Assembly: GCA_024195265.1 (NCBI GenBank) | Contig: JAJLRJ010000011.1 | Location: forward strand, 26,644,792 to 26,708,791 | Direction: 5' to 3' | DNA from: Dendrophyllia cribrosa | Lineage: Eukaryota; Cnidaria; Anthozoa; Scleractinia; Dendrophylliidae | Length of the DNA: 64,000 bases | Part shown: piece by piece, positions 60,401 through 63,489 of the stretch | Layout of the letters: every line of letters begins with the position of its first letter | How positions within the stretch are numbered: the first letter of the stretch is position 1 | Notes under the pieces: model-generated | Databases searched by the model: none | What the model was told of the DNA's origin: nothing | What the model saw: only the letters and a program-made list of their open reading frames with translations | Position numbers and translations under genes: made by a program

Positions 60401-63389
60401 ACTCCCATATAAAAATGACGGGGGTGCTCATCGTACCTTTTAGTGGTCAAAATCTGTAGATTGGTACCGCTTAGGGTACTTAAATCTAAAATGACCACCA
60501 TTAGAATTATCGCGGTTCCTTTTAGGGTATTGAGCCAAAAAAATATGACAATATGTCATGTGTTGTTTTAGAATTGGTACCTTTTAGGGGTAAACATTCT
60601 TTTGAGCCACGCCCACGCCCATCAAACGAGATTCTGGTATTTTTTAGGGTGTTTTTCGAAAACTTATGACAAGCACCCCCGTCATTTTTGTATGTGACTC
60701 CTTCCCCCCCCCCCCCCCCCTCCCCCCCCCCTCCCCCCTCCCCCCCCCCCTCCCCCCTTCCCAGGGTTAAGGTTAGGTTTAATGTAAGCACACAGTAGGC
60801 AGTTTCTATAATCAGACAGTTTATTCATAATCTCACCCTGTGAACAGGCCAAACCACAATAAAAAAGACTTCAATATTTTTTATTTTATCCTAAATTTCA
60901 ATTACAGGTAACGATCTCTCTCGAGTTCTTCAGTGGGGTGGAGGTTACTCTGGGGGTGAGAGTCCAGTCTCGCTACTTATGGCTGTTGACCAGGCCCAGG
61001 AAGGTCTTCTGGACAGATGGTGTGTGATGTTTGATTCAACTGAGACTGTCCCTGACACCCTGTCAAATGACAGCGCTGTTGGCTCAATTGGTGGGAAAGA
61101 AGACGATCCCAGTATTTTCACCATGAATAATTATTTTGGGATTGGAATCGGTGCTGAGCTTTGTTTGGATTTTCATCTTCAAAGAGAGGAGGCCCCTGGC
61201 AAATTCCACAGCAGGTAAGTTAAGTTAACATACTCTGATTTGAAGCCGGAATGAAAGAAGAAATACTTGTTACTCATAGTCATTAGATGACACTTCCTTG
61301 CAAAATTAGAAGTTAAAATGTATAGAATTACATTATTTTTTGTCAGGTAAAGGAGCGATTGTCTAGAGCACATCACCTGATTTCAAATACAGCAACACAT
61401 AAACCACGCTAAATGGGTCTTTTCCTTTTGCACTCATTTACATATCATGAAGTGATGTCATGTTAAAAACTTGCTTACACATAACAACAATCTTTGACCT
61501 TCTATTCCACATTCCACTGTTTTTCATTAGACTTCATAACAAGGGAGTTTACTTCAGAGCAGGGCTGAAGAAAATGGTGAAAGGCTACTCAAGGACATTT
61601 GCACATGAAGTTGAAATCGAGGTAACGTTTCATAATTCAACTTTCCTTTAAAATGATCATGTTCAACGAAAACATTGGTTCGTCGTATTACAAAGAAACG
61701 TTTGGTCAACATTTTTAACTCGTGAATCTGCTAATCATTGAACGAGTTATTGCAGATTTTCACTGCTTCTTTCCTTCCATCTATTGGCCGCAAACTTTTC
61801 TTGGTAATTCCGATGACCATTGCGTAAGGCTTGCCTATATTTTGCCCGATCCAAATGCGATAGGTAATGGTCACCTGCCTTACCCATAGGGCAGCATCGG
61901 AAGGTGGGGGAAGGGGGTTTGGTGGAGCAAAACGTGTAGGAGAGGGGATGGTCCAAAGTTTGTTTCGTATTCACGAGTTGACTCATAGGAGCCTTTGATT
62001 CTTCTTGTAATGAAGTTCTGGTTTATCCTAATTTTCATTATTATTTATATATCTGTCACAGAGTTGTTGTTATTGGTGTTGGAATGTACCTGGTATGCTT
62101 AAGTCTGAACACTGCCTCTATTAATCACATCTCTCTTATTAGATGCACTGGATTTTTAATATCTTAGCTTCTCGTTTTCTAATTAGCCACTGGCCATCCC
62201 ACTTCCATGTACTTCTAACTTTTGAGTCTGTCAACGAAATCCCATGGTGTTACCATTTAAACGAAACCTTTTTAGCAGTACTTTTGCATATGGTACCATT
62301 TGTTCTAACTTTTTAGTCTATTGATGAAATCCTATGGTGTGACCATTCAAATGAAACCTCTTCAGCAGTACTTTTGCATGGTGCCATTTGTTTTTCAGTA
62401 TTTAACAAAACAAAATTTGGGATTTTTCTTTAATTTTGATCTTTGGCACTGTTGGGAGTGAAAGGATTAAGGTTACAGTGTACCTTCAGATCGAAAATTT
62501 ATTAAAAATTTTTTTTTTTGGGCGTCAAAATAAAGTTTACAGAATGAACTTTCATCCAAAAAAAAATTATCGAAAAATAGTGAAAACTGACGGAGAAATG
62601 ACGGTATAACTTTTGTGGGCGGAGTTTCTTTATGAAGCGATATGTTTTTCTAAGCGCTGTTTTCTCAAAGTTAATTTTCGCTTGTAGGGGACACTTTAAA
62701 GAGCTACAACTCAAAGGGAATTTGTCCGATTTTCCTCAAATTTGGACACAAGCTAGGCTAACAGATAATCAACAAAAACTTGTCGGCGAATTTCTTATTT
62801 CCGAAAACTTTTTCGTCAAGAGCCATTTCCGTGCGATCACTTCAATTTGTTTTCTCCCTTTTTCGAAAATATTCTGTAACTTTTCACTGCAATTGAATAT
62901 GGGAAATCGCCGACACGTTTTTTTAGCGCTTCGTGTCCGGAAACCCGAGAACAAATCAAATTAGCAAAATACAATAATCGCTTTGAGTTATAGCGTTTTA
63001 AAGCGGATTCGGACGTTCGAATTTAGACGTCGTAAAAAATTCGACAATTCATTTTATTACCAAATGGTTTCCATATTTAGATAGCCAGCTCTATAAGCTT
63101 TAATTTGATATTTGGGTTTAGGTATATTAAGTGTAATCTTAAGACGCTAGAGCTGTTATACTGGAGACACCCCCGAAGGTACACTGTAACCTTAAAGAGG
63201 TATCAATGACATGTATGTTAAGTTAAGAGTTTAAGTTGCTGTAAACTTTATGCCACCCTGCTTTCTGTTAAGCTTCTTTTTCTAATTATCATATGTGAAG
63301 TAAAGTTATCTGATTCTTATATTTTAGATCGACGGTAAAAAACTTGATCTTCCAGCACTGGAGGGAATTGTAATTCTTAACATAAGCAG
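22579..63389 (+). CDS. DGKQ: Diacylglycerol kinase theta-like, 23 exons, 3' end outside the window
   Basis: The family phosphorylates diacylglycerol to phosphatidic acid, ending C1-domain signalling by DAG. Domains in order: three C1 zinc domains (about residues 43-90, 95-145, 160-215), an acidic linker (248-275), the Ras-associating/linker region (about 276-565) and the DAG kinase catalytic domain (from about 570), with GGDGSVGW for ATP binding, [37 protein letters not shown] and [12 protein letters not shown]. Three C1 domains plus an RA region are diagnostic of the theta class. All 22 introns are GT-AG, and all phases agree once 2 nt in exon 1 and 1 nt in exon 3 are allowed for. About 822 residues are covered; roughly 100 C-terminal residues should lie to the right. 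ATG 22579 has A at -3 and an upstream in-frame stop. Confidence 0.95.
22770..24669. other. DGK theta intron 1, left part
   Basis: AT-rich, no exon seen. At 23935-24010 there are two short inverted motifs (GGGCCCAGGGGCCGGGCCCC; TTTCACCATGAAAC with GTTTCATTAGGTGAAA). At 24140-24235 worn repeats of AATAAATGCCAGG occur. Confidence 0.45.
24670..25121. mobile_element. 450-bp inverted-repeat element with poly-G and poly-C next to its ends
   Basis: Left end ACAGGGTAGAGTACAAAAACT and right end AGTTTTTGTACTCTGTCCAGT are inverted with few mismatches. Just inside are a poly-G run (24704-24729) and a poly-C run (25050-25077), so the homopolymers are also mirrored, which suggests they expanded from a shared subterminal G/C run. 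Non-coding. Confidence 0.75.
25384..25463 (+). CDS. DGKQ: DGK theta exon 2: second half of C1 domain 1
   Basis: Acceptor GGTTTTAG, donor GTAAGTG. With the split valine codon it encodes [20 protein letters not shown], giving the last cysteine pair, histidine and final cysteine of the first C1 domain. Ends in phase 0. Confidence 0.95.
25568..25748. mobile_element. 181-bp MITE, GGGCTGGTTTCACTAG ends
   Basis: Left GGGCTGGTTTCACTAGTGATG and right CATCGTTAGTGGGAACCAGCTC are imperfect inverted copies. Interior is purine-rich and non-coding. It resembles the remnant at 60-300. Confidence 0.65.
25873..25933 (+). repeat. Tandem repeat of CTAACATCAAGG
   Basis: Four to five units of about 14 bp (GGCTAACATCAA, GGTTAACATCAA, GGCTAACATTAA, GGCTAACATCAA). 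Confidence 0.8.
26090..26425. repeat. Degenerate GGCACAATTTA repeat region
   Basis: Many copies of GGCACRATTTA-like words 10-13 bp apart (GGCACAATTTAGGCACGATT, CGCACGATTAACGCACAATT), broken by about 100 bp of other sequence at 26140-26265. Origin unclear. Confidence 0.7.
26784..27026. mobile_element. 243-bp MITE, CCCCATTCACACCAACG ends
   Basis: Left CCCCATTCACACCAACGGTT and right CGTTGGTGTGAATGGGG are inverted. Pairing extends inward for some 45 bp (AAACATGTTTAAATGTTGTTTAG versus CTAAACAACATTTAAACATG). Confidence 0.88.
27395..27496 (+). CDS. DGKQ: DGK theta exon 3: first half of C1 domain 2, with frameshift
   Basis: Acceptor ATTACACAG, donor GTTGGTC. Reads [12 protein letters not shown], after which the C1 signature [20 protein letters not shown] continues in the next frame. 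The switch is at a run of four T (27428-27431). One extra T would restore H-x12-C-x2-C and the phase-1 end required by exon 4. Zinc ligands H, C and C are visible. Confidence 0.88.
27817..28634. mobile_element. 818-bp element made of AAGATCCTT-type palindromes
   Basis: Ends TTCCCTGGTGAAAATC and GATTTTCACCAGGGAA are exact inverted copies. The interior is almost entirely short words around GATC (GGATCTTT, AAGATCCTT, CAAGATCTTC), so it folds on itself in many registers. CCCTGGTGAGAATCTTTGAA recurs internally at 28092. It reads as a MITE whose subterminal sequence multiplied. Non-coding. Confidence 0.85.
28726..28814 (+). CDS. DGKQ: DGK theta exon 4: second half of C1 domain 2
   Basis: Acceptor TTTTTATAG, donor GTATGTC. 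Encodes [20 protein letters not shown] then [10 protein letters not shown], completing the zinc ligands of the second C1 domain. Ends in phase 0. Confidence 0.95.
28955..35466 (+). repeat. 79-bp satellite array, about 82 copies, in DGK theta intron 4
   Basis: Unit of 79 bp (starting AGATTTCATCCTCATTCCAG, with TTAGAACCATTACAGAACAT, TACTAAAAAGCTTTCATTCG and AATGGTCACACTT). Copies are almost all identical. Exceptions: four copies have CA for the single CpG (near 31942, 32021, 32179, 32258), and there is one 23-bp internal duplication (ACAGAACATGTACTAAAAAG plus CTT, 34758-34803). The array is flanked on the right by two diverged longer units of the same family. Confidence 0.97.
35467..35680 (+). 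repeat. Dispersed tandem-repeat family, locus F (two diverged ~106-bp units)
   Basis: Two units with CTTTCATTTGAATGGTTGCA, GGATTTCATCCACAAGCTCA, AAAGTTAGAACCACCTTATG, CAGCATAATAAACAGCACCA and CAGGAAAGT. They match the reverse complement of the array at 63490-64000. They continue directly from the 79-bp array and keep a segment (AATAAACAGCACCACAGGAA) that the 79-bp unit lacks. Confidence 0.85.
35906..36037 (+). CDS. DGKQ: DGK theta exon 5: C1 domain 3
   Basis: Acceptor TTTCCAACAG, donor GTGGGTG. Encodes [20 protein letters not shown], then [20 protein letters not shown] and CGQS. This is the atypical third C1 domain of the theta class. Phase 0 on both sides. Confidence 0.95.
36038..36495. other. 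DGK theta intron 5
   Basis: Poly-G run at 36089-36113 inside G-rich sequence; otherwise nothing recognised. Ends with a pyrimidine tract and acceptor TGCAG. Confidence 0.5.
36496..36643 (+). CDS. DGKQ: DGK theta exon 6: end of C1 domain 3 and linker
   Basis: Encodes [20 protein letters not shown] then [11 protein letters not shown], a stretch conserved in the theta class. The following codons ([18 protein letters not shown]) keep the frame needed for exon 7. However, the other frame there gives a more protein-like [12 protein letters not shown], so a local base-count error or compensating pair cannot be excluded. Ends in phase 1 before GTATTTA. Confidence 0.85.
36795..37830 (+). repeat. 17-bp minisatellite, CTTAGACATGTGTCCRC
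   Basis: About 60 tandem copies of a 17-bp unit with scattered changes (ACTTGTG for ACATGTG, CTGCC for CCGCC). It lies in DGK theta intron 6 and ends in worn units with AGTTAATGCAACC. Confidence 0.93.
38282..38362 (+). CDS. DGKQ: DGK theta exon 7: acidic linker
   Basis: Acceptor TTTTTGACAG, donor GTAGAGT. Encodes [20 protein letters not shown] then NSSFDS, phase 1 on both sides. Rich in Asp, Asn and Ser; a flexible linker between the C1 domains and the RA region. The call rests on phase and frame; there is no domain to confirm it. Confidence 0.8.
38671..39400. mobile_element. MITE, GGCATTGGGG ends, filled with CGGTTTTTCGG words
   Basis: Left GAGGGGGGCATTGGGG and right CCCCAATGTCCCATCTC are imperfect inverted copies. 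The interior is dense in CGGTTTTTCGGTTT-like words at both ends. A second element (39106-39289) sits inside. Confidence 0.7.
39106..39289. mobile_element. Nested MITE, CAGGGATGTA ends, TATGTT target duplication
   Basis: Left CAGGGATGTAAATAA and right TAGCTACATCCCTG are inverted. TATGTT lies directly before the left end and directly after the right end. Interior carries TCCGCCTG repeats. It interrupts the surrounding CGGTTTTTCGG element, so it is the younger insertion. Confidence 0.85.
39651..40505. mobile_element. 855-bp element, GGCTGGTTTACACTTGCAATTTTCC ends
   Basis: Left GGCTGGTTTACACTTGCAAT and right ATTGCAAGTGTAAACTGGCC are inverted, and GCGATTT/AAATCGC words are mirrored further in. 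The right part repeats the end motif internally (GTTTACACTTGCGATTTGGAG near 40410). A related fragment lies at 15030-15120. Frames inside have no known domain. Confidence 0.82.
40623..40866 (+). repeat. Dispersed tandem-repeat element, locus B (leader plus two 88-bp units)
   Basis: Leader ATCAAAATTCAAGAAAAACC, then CATTTTGTAAAGTATTGAAA, precedes two units of the 88-bp type (AAGTACTGCCAAAGA, TTTCATTTGAATGGTCACAC, CATAGGATT). It has the same order and strand as locus C 840 bp away. Confidence 0.88.
40867..41465. other. DGK theta intron 7, spacer between loci B and C
   Basis: AT-rich. At about 41320-41420, palindromic words around CGTACTATACCACGGCATAG and AGGATACTACAGTATGTCGTG give a weak inverted repeat. 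No exon. Confidence 0.4.
41466..42052 (+). repeat. Dispersed tandem-repeat element, locus C (leader plus six 88-bp units)
   Basis: Leader GTCAAAATTCAAGAAAAATC, then ATTTTGTAAAATATCC, is followed by six units with an exact 88-bp period (ACCATGCAAAAGT at 41535, 41623 and so on). Each carries TTTGAATGGTCACACCATAG and TTTCATCAACAGACTCAAAA, except one with TTTAAATGG. The last unit breaks off in TCTCAAAAGTCTCG. Confidence 0.92.
42290..42861. mobile_element. MITE, CAGGGCTCGAAATTAA ends (hAT-like)
   Basis: Left CAGGGCTCGAAATTAAC and right AATTAAGTTCGACCCCTG are inverted copies. CA...TG termini with this sequence resemble hAT families. Subterminal regions carry GCGAGT and CTAGTxxxGCTAG words. Flanks (TGCACT / GCGCTT) could be a worn target duplication. 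Confidence 0.75.
42975..43022 (+). repeat. (AAT)n microsatellite
   Basis: About 45 bp of ATAATT-rich repeats in intron 7. Confidence 0.85.
43301..43398 (+). CDS. DGKQ: DGK theta exon 8: start of Ras-associating region
   Basis: Acceptor TTTTTCTTAG, donor GTGAGTA. Encodes [20 protein letters not shown] then [12 protein letters not shown]. The xLRIYDGE start is the first strand of the RA fold in this class. Ends in phase 0. Confidence 0.93.
43399..44162. other. DGK theta intron 8, left part
   Basis: AT-rich, nothing recognised. Confidence 0.4.
44163..44446. mobile_element. GAGCAGTTTTCAATTG MITE, complete copy 1
   Basis: Left AGAGCAGTTTTCAATTGA and right TCAATTGAAAACTGCTCT are exact inverted ends. 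The interior has ACCAATCA and CGCGCGAG-like words in both orientations. About 284 bp, non-coding. Confidence 0.95.
44660..44943. mobile_element. GAGCAGTTTTCAATTG MITE, complete copy 2
   Basis: Same family and orientation as the copy 200 bp upstream; left end AGAGCGGTTTTCAATTGA has one change. Two copies in the same intron may be independent insertions. Confidence 0.95.
45188..45260 (+). CDS. DGKQ: DGK theta exon 9: RA region
   Basis: Acceptor AAAACTTTTAG, donor GTACGAG. Encodes [20 protein letters not shown] then AVDQ, ending in phase 1. It has the usual helix and strand of an RA fold. Confidence 0.94.
45383..45737 (+). repeat. (CCCTCT)n hexanucleotide array
   Basis: About 355 bp: CT-rich start, then some 45 near-perfect CCCTCT units, then C-rich units. 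Long frames of GE/RG repeats on the minus strand are by-products. A G-run lies just upstream at 45327-45350. Not a telomeric repeat. Confidence 0.95.
45738..46110 (+). repeat. Repeat block flanking the 43-bp minisatellite, copy 1
   Basis: ACGAATTTGTTGACAAAACG, GGACATCACGTC, TAGACATTCGACGCACTTAA and CTATTTGGCAACGCTTTTAA recur at 47255-47560, and a piece recurs at 48025-48060 (AGCGAGTGACCCGCGCATCGC). Confidence 0.8.
46335..47180 (+). repeat. 42-45-bp minisatellite, first block
   Basis: About 19 units of ACGCTACTCCATGACTGGCA, then TCACAAAGTGTCCTGGGGG, with variable G-run length (up to 18 G at 46555-46574). Confidence 0.92.
47255..47560 (+). repeat. Repeat block between minisatellite blocks, copy 2
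   Basis: Matches 45738-46110 (GTTCTGCGGAAAATGTTTTT, AATTTGTTGACAAAACGCTC, ACTTTAAAATGATCTAAACA) with the two halves in the opposite order. This suggests the larger unit itself is tandemly arranged. Confidence 0.8.
47561..48020 (+). repeat. 42-45-bp minisatellite, second block
   Basis: About ten units of the same minisatellite. Units 47563-47770 closely copy 46960-47180 in sequence and order, so the block probably arose by duplication of several units plus the flanking block. Confidence 0.9.
48061..48836. other. DGK theta intron 9, right part
   Basis: CCCGCACAATTT words near 48435-48475; otherwise AT-rich with no recognised feature. Confidence 0.4.
48837..48925 (+). CDS. DGKQ: DGK theta exon 10: RA region and linker
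   Basis: Acceptor TTCTTCTTGAAAAG, chosen because it alone keeps phase 1; donor GTACATT. Encodes [20 protein letters not shown] then [10 protein letters not shown]. Ends in phase 0. Confidence 0.9.
49013..49123. mobile_element. 111-bp palindromic MITE
   Basis: GGGTCAATTTAATAAAACTT and its partner AAGTTTTATTATTTAAATTG-GCCC are inverted; TACAAGTGTAG and CTACACTTGTA pair inside. Confidence 0.85.
49285..49651. mobile_element. 367-bp MITE, GGGTGGCGAATGGTA ends, GAGAC-rich
   Basis: Left GGGTGGCGAATGGTA and right TACCATTCGCCACCC are exact inverted copies. Inside, CCGAGACTCCGAGAC words are repeated many times. Confidence 0.9.
49790..49839 (+). CDS. DGKQ: DGK theta exon 11
   Basis: Acceptor CCATTATTCAG, donor GTGAGTA. 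Encodes [16 protein letters not shown] plus two bases. The IRVYPG string fits the second ubiquitin-like segment in the theta linker. Confidence 0.92.
49881..50040. mobile_element. 160-bp palindromic MITE
   Basis: CAGATAGTGGGGGC and GCCCCCACTATCTG are exact inverted ends; AAAATGTTGGAGCGAGC and GCTCACTCCAACATTTT pair inside. Inserted 41 bp after the exon 11 donor. Confidence 0.92.
50255..50345 (+). CDS. DGKQ: DGK theta exon 12
   Basis: Acceptor TTTTTTAACAG, donor GTGTCAA. Encodes [20 protein letters not shown] then [10 protein letters not shown]. Starts in phase 2, ends in phase 0. Confidence 0.93.
50530..50960 (+). repeat. About 215-bp tandem duplication in intron 12
   Basis: GATTTTATTGCCTGC at 50530 and 50741, and GACTGTCTCTTTCTTGATT followed by the 70-bp stretch with CCACCCAACCATCAATCCAT at 50601 and 50821. 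A shorter diverged copy of the segment before it (GTACACTATTCCTTT) occurs at about 50378 and 50485. Confidence 0.9.
51280..51331 (+). CDS. DGKQ: DGK theta exon 13
   Basis: Acceptor TTTTGTTTTAG, donor GTAAATA. Encodes [17 protein letters not shown], ending in phase 1; the xYxLxEV pattern fits an RA/ubiquitin-like fold. Confidence 0.92.
51430..51771 (+). repeat. 142-bp tandem duplication overlapping a MITE end
   Basis: AAGACATCGAATTCACCTCA, TTATTCATTACCAGTAAGTT and TTAAAGGGACACTGTCC occur twice, 142 bp apart (TTAA at 51571 and 51713). Only the second copy continues into the complete element. Confidence 0.9.
51713..52136 (+). mobile_element. TTAA-type MITE, AGGGACACTGTCC ends, copy 2
   Basis: Left TTAAAGGGACACTGTCC and right GGAGACTGTCCCTTTAA are inverted with TTAA at both borders. 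It shares its interior with 3074-3454 in inverse orientation. Confidence 0.92.
52137..52991. other. DGK theta intron 13, right part
   Basis: Very AT-rich; no repeat, transposon or exon recognised until the acceptor TTCTTACAG. Confidence 0.5.
52992..53051 (+). CDS. DGKQ: DGK theta exon 14
   Basis: Encodes [20 protein letters not shown] with phase 1 on both sides; donor GTAAGAC. A basic linker segment, supported by frame and splice sites rather than a domain. Confidence 0.82.
53593..53654 (+). CDS. DGKQ: DGK theta exon 15
   Basis: Acceptor TTTCTTTAAG, donor GTAAGTT. Encodes [20 protein letters not shown] and K, the stretch before the RxTRFYLR segment in the theta class. Ends in phase 0. Confidence 0.92.
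53784..54423. mobile_element. 640-bp element, TAATTGCTGCGG ends
   Basis: TAATTGCTGCGG on the left and CCGCAGCAATTA on the right are inverted. A 77-residue minus-strand frame inside (53902-54135) contains [20 protein letters not shown], which looks somewhat protein-like but was not recognised. The whole element sits in DGK theta intron 15 and is less AT-rich than its surroundings. Confidence 0.65.
54511..54658 (+). CDS. DGKQ: DGK theta exon 16
   Basis: Acceptor AATTTTACAG, donor GTAAGTA. Encodes [20 protein letters not shown], then [20 protein letters not shown] and HLINEMLGE. The TRFYLR and VGxLPxGL motifs are typical of the theta class before the catalytic domain. Ends in phase 1. Confidence 0.95.
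54948..54989 (+). CDS. DGKQ: DGK theta exon 17
   Basis: A 42-bp micro-exon: [14 protein letters not shown], phase 1 on both sides. Acceptor TTTTTCACAG, donor GTGAGTT. Confidence 0.9.
55437..55552 (+). CDS. DGKQ: DGK theta exon 18
   Basis: Acceptor CATCTTATAG, donor GTGAGTA. Encodes [20 protein letters not shown] then [19 protein letters not shown]; its LP-x-IH end leads directly into the catalytic domain. Ends in phase 0. Confidence 0.94.
55667..56340. mobile_element. GAGCAGTTTTCAATTG MITE, worn copy split by another element
   Basis: The left part (TGCTTTGGTTTTGCATTG, 55670 onward) and right part (CGTCAGAAGTAAAACC to GGTTTTAATAAAACTGCTCT) match the minus orientation of the family. They are separated by the CAGTGCTGG element at 55746-56167. 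Several bases differ from the intact copies. Confidence 0.8.
55746..56167. mobile_element. Nested MITE, CAGTGCTGGAAATAA ends (hAT-like)
   Basis: Left CAGTGCTGGAAATAA and right TTATTTCCAGCACTG are exact inverted copies. Interior carries GTCGGAC(A/C) and TGTCCGA words in both orientations. CAGTG ends are common in hAT families. It is younger than the MITE it interrupts. Confidence 0.9.
56378..57396. mobile_element. 1.02-kb TTAA element, CCCATTxACACCTGA ends
   Basis: Left TTAACCCATTGACACCTGA and right TCAGGTGTGAATGGGTTAA are inverted with TTAA at both borders. Overlapping frames of 111-117 residues lie on both strands at 56759-57128 without a known domain. It has no transposase and fits a non-autonomous piggyBac-like element. 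Confidence 0.92.
57550..57701 (+). CDS. DGKQ: DGK theta exon 19: start of catalytic domain
   Basis: Acceptor TCATCCCACAG, donor GTACGTC. Encodes [20 protein letters not shown], then [20 protein letters not shown]. The LVNxKSGGxxG and LLNPxQVxxL motifs begin every DAG kinase catalytic domain. Ends in phase 2. Confidence 0.97.
57780..58274. repeat. Inverted repeat pair enclosing a SINE insertion
   Basis: AGTGAAATTTGTGATCCTCA with CAGTGTGCT (57780-57815) is repeated inverted at 58238-58274 (AGCACACTGTGAGGATCACA then AATTTCACT). Between them are AT-rich sequence and a tRNA-derived segment. The original element was probably a short palindrome later invaded. Confidence 0.8.
58115..58225 (-). mobile_element. 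tRNA-derived SINE, minus strand
   Basis: On the minus strand CACCGGTATCGCAAGGTCAT is followed by GGGTTCGAATCC, a perfect pol III B box, then TTCAAGCCTGAATTTTTTCA. The flanks AAGCAACCTGAAAAAA and TTTTTTCAGGTTGCTT form a long inverted repeat. The A box half appears to be missing, so this is a truncated copy. Confidence 0.8.
58341..58624 (-). mobile_element. GAGCAGTTTTCAATTG MITE, complete copy 3
   Basis: Inverse orientation to the copies at 44 kb, the same 284-bp length, with exact ends AGAGCAGTTTTCAATTGA and TCAATTGAAAACTGCTCT. Confidence 0.95.
58625..59663. other. DGK theta intron 19, right part
   Basis: At 58998-59155 CCTAAGTGACTTCTGATAAA and its loosely inverted partner AAAAGTCACTTAGTGCCTTA, with GAAGGGGTGT/CACCCCTTC outside, mark a small inverted-repeat element of about 160 bp. 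The rest is unremarkable. Confidence 0.55.
59664..59812 (+). CDS. DGKQ: DGK theta exon 20: ATP-binding glycine motif
   Basis: Acceptor TTTCCTTTTTAG, donor GTAAGTC. Encodes [20 protein letters not shown], then [20 protein letters not shown] and [16 protein letters not shown] is the DAG kinase glycine-rich ATP-binding motif. Ends in phase 1. Confidence 0.98.
59868..60290. mobile_element. TTAA-type MITE, AGGGATGGTTTCACGG ends
   Basis: Left TTAAAGGGATGGTTTCACGG and right CATGAAACCCTCCCTTTAA are inverted with TTAA at both borders; pairing continues through GCACATG/CATGC. 423 bp, non-coding. Confidence 0.9.
60379..60770. mobile_element. GGGGGACTCCCATAT element with 8-bp target duplication AGGGTTAA
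   Basis: AGGGTTAA at 60379-60386 and 60763-60770 flanks the element exactly. Left GTTCCCGGGGGGGGACTCCC and right ACTCCTTCCCCCC...CTTCCC are inverted. AAAATGACGGGGGTGCT and AGCACCCCCGTCATTTTT pair further in, and the middle carries TACCTTTTAGGG repeats. An eight-base duplication fits a hAT-like mechanism. The C-run at 60705-60757 expanded from the end. Confidence 0.88.
60908..61214 (+). CDS. DGKQ: DGK theta exon 21: catalytic core
   Basis: Acceptor TTTCAATTACAG, donor GTAAGTT. The largest exon, 307 bp. Encodes [20 protein letters not shown], then [20 protein letters not shown], an acidic insert ([16 protein letters not shown]), and [20 protein letters not shown]. These are the signature blocks joining the catalytic and accessory parts of DAG kinases. 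Ends in phase 2. Confidence 0.98.
61531..61621 (+). CDS. DGKQ: DGK theta exon 22: DAG kinase accessory part
   Basis: Acceptor TTTTTCATTAG, donor GTAACGT. Encodes [20 protein letters not shown] then [11 protein letters not shown]. The N-K-x-x-Y motif is conserved in DAG kinase accessory domains. Ends in phase 0. Confidence 0.97.
61622..62204. other. DGK theta intron 22, left part
   Basis: Positions 61735-61990 carry an inverted-repeat-like segment (ACTCGTGAATCTGC near 61720 and ATTCACGAGTTGACTC near 61968) that shares words with 647-735. No exon. Confidence 0.45.
62205..62465 (-). repeat. Dispersed tandem-repeat element, locus D (two diverged 88-bp units plus leader)
   Basis: On the minus strand the leader (AATCCCAAATTTTGTTTTGTTAAATACTG, near 62395-62425) is followed by two units with GTACTGCT, TTTCATTTGAATGGTCACAC and CATAGGATTTCATCAATAGA. 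More diverged than loci B and C. Confidence 0.85.
62467..63195. mobile_element. 729-bp TTAA element, GGTTACAGTGTACCTTC ends
   Basis: Left TTAAGGTTACAGTGTACCTTC and right GAAGGTACACTGTAACCTTAA are exact inverted copies with TTAA at both borders. The interior is AT-rich; a 110-residue frame at 62632-62964 has no known domain. Confidence 0.94.
63328..63389 (+). CDS. DGKQ: DGK theta exon 23: accessory part, last exon in the window
   Basis: Acceptor TTATATTTTAG, donor GTGTGTG. Encodes [20 protein letters not shown] plus two bases; LPxxEGIxxLNI is a conserved accessory-domain strand. Ends in phase 2, so the gene continues to the right. Confidence 0.95.
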
Positions 63390-63489
63390 GTGTGTGCAAT
63401 GCCTTGTGAATGCTAAACATTCCAAAAATTAAAATTTATGATTAGATTTAGAATTTGTTCAAATTTACCCTTAACTTACTGAGCAGTAC

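Noticed and set aside
62632..62964. 110-residue ORF
   Set aside because: Lies wholly inside a TTAA MITE and has an overlapping ORF on the other strand; no domain.
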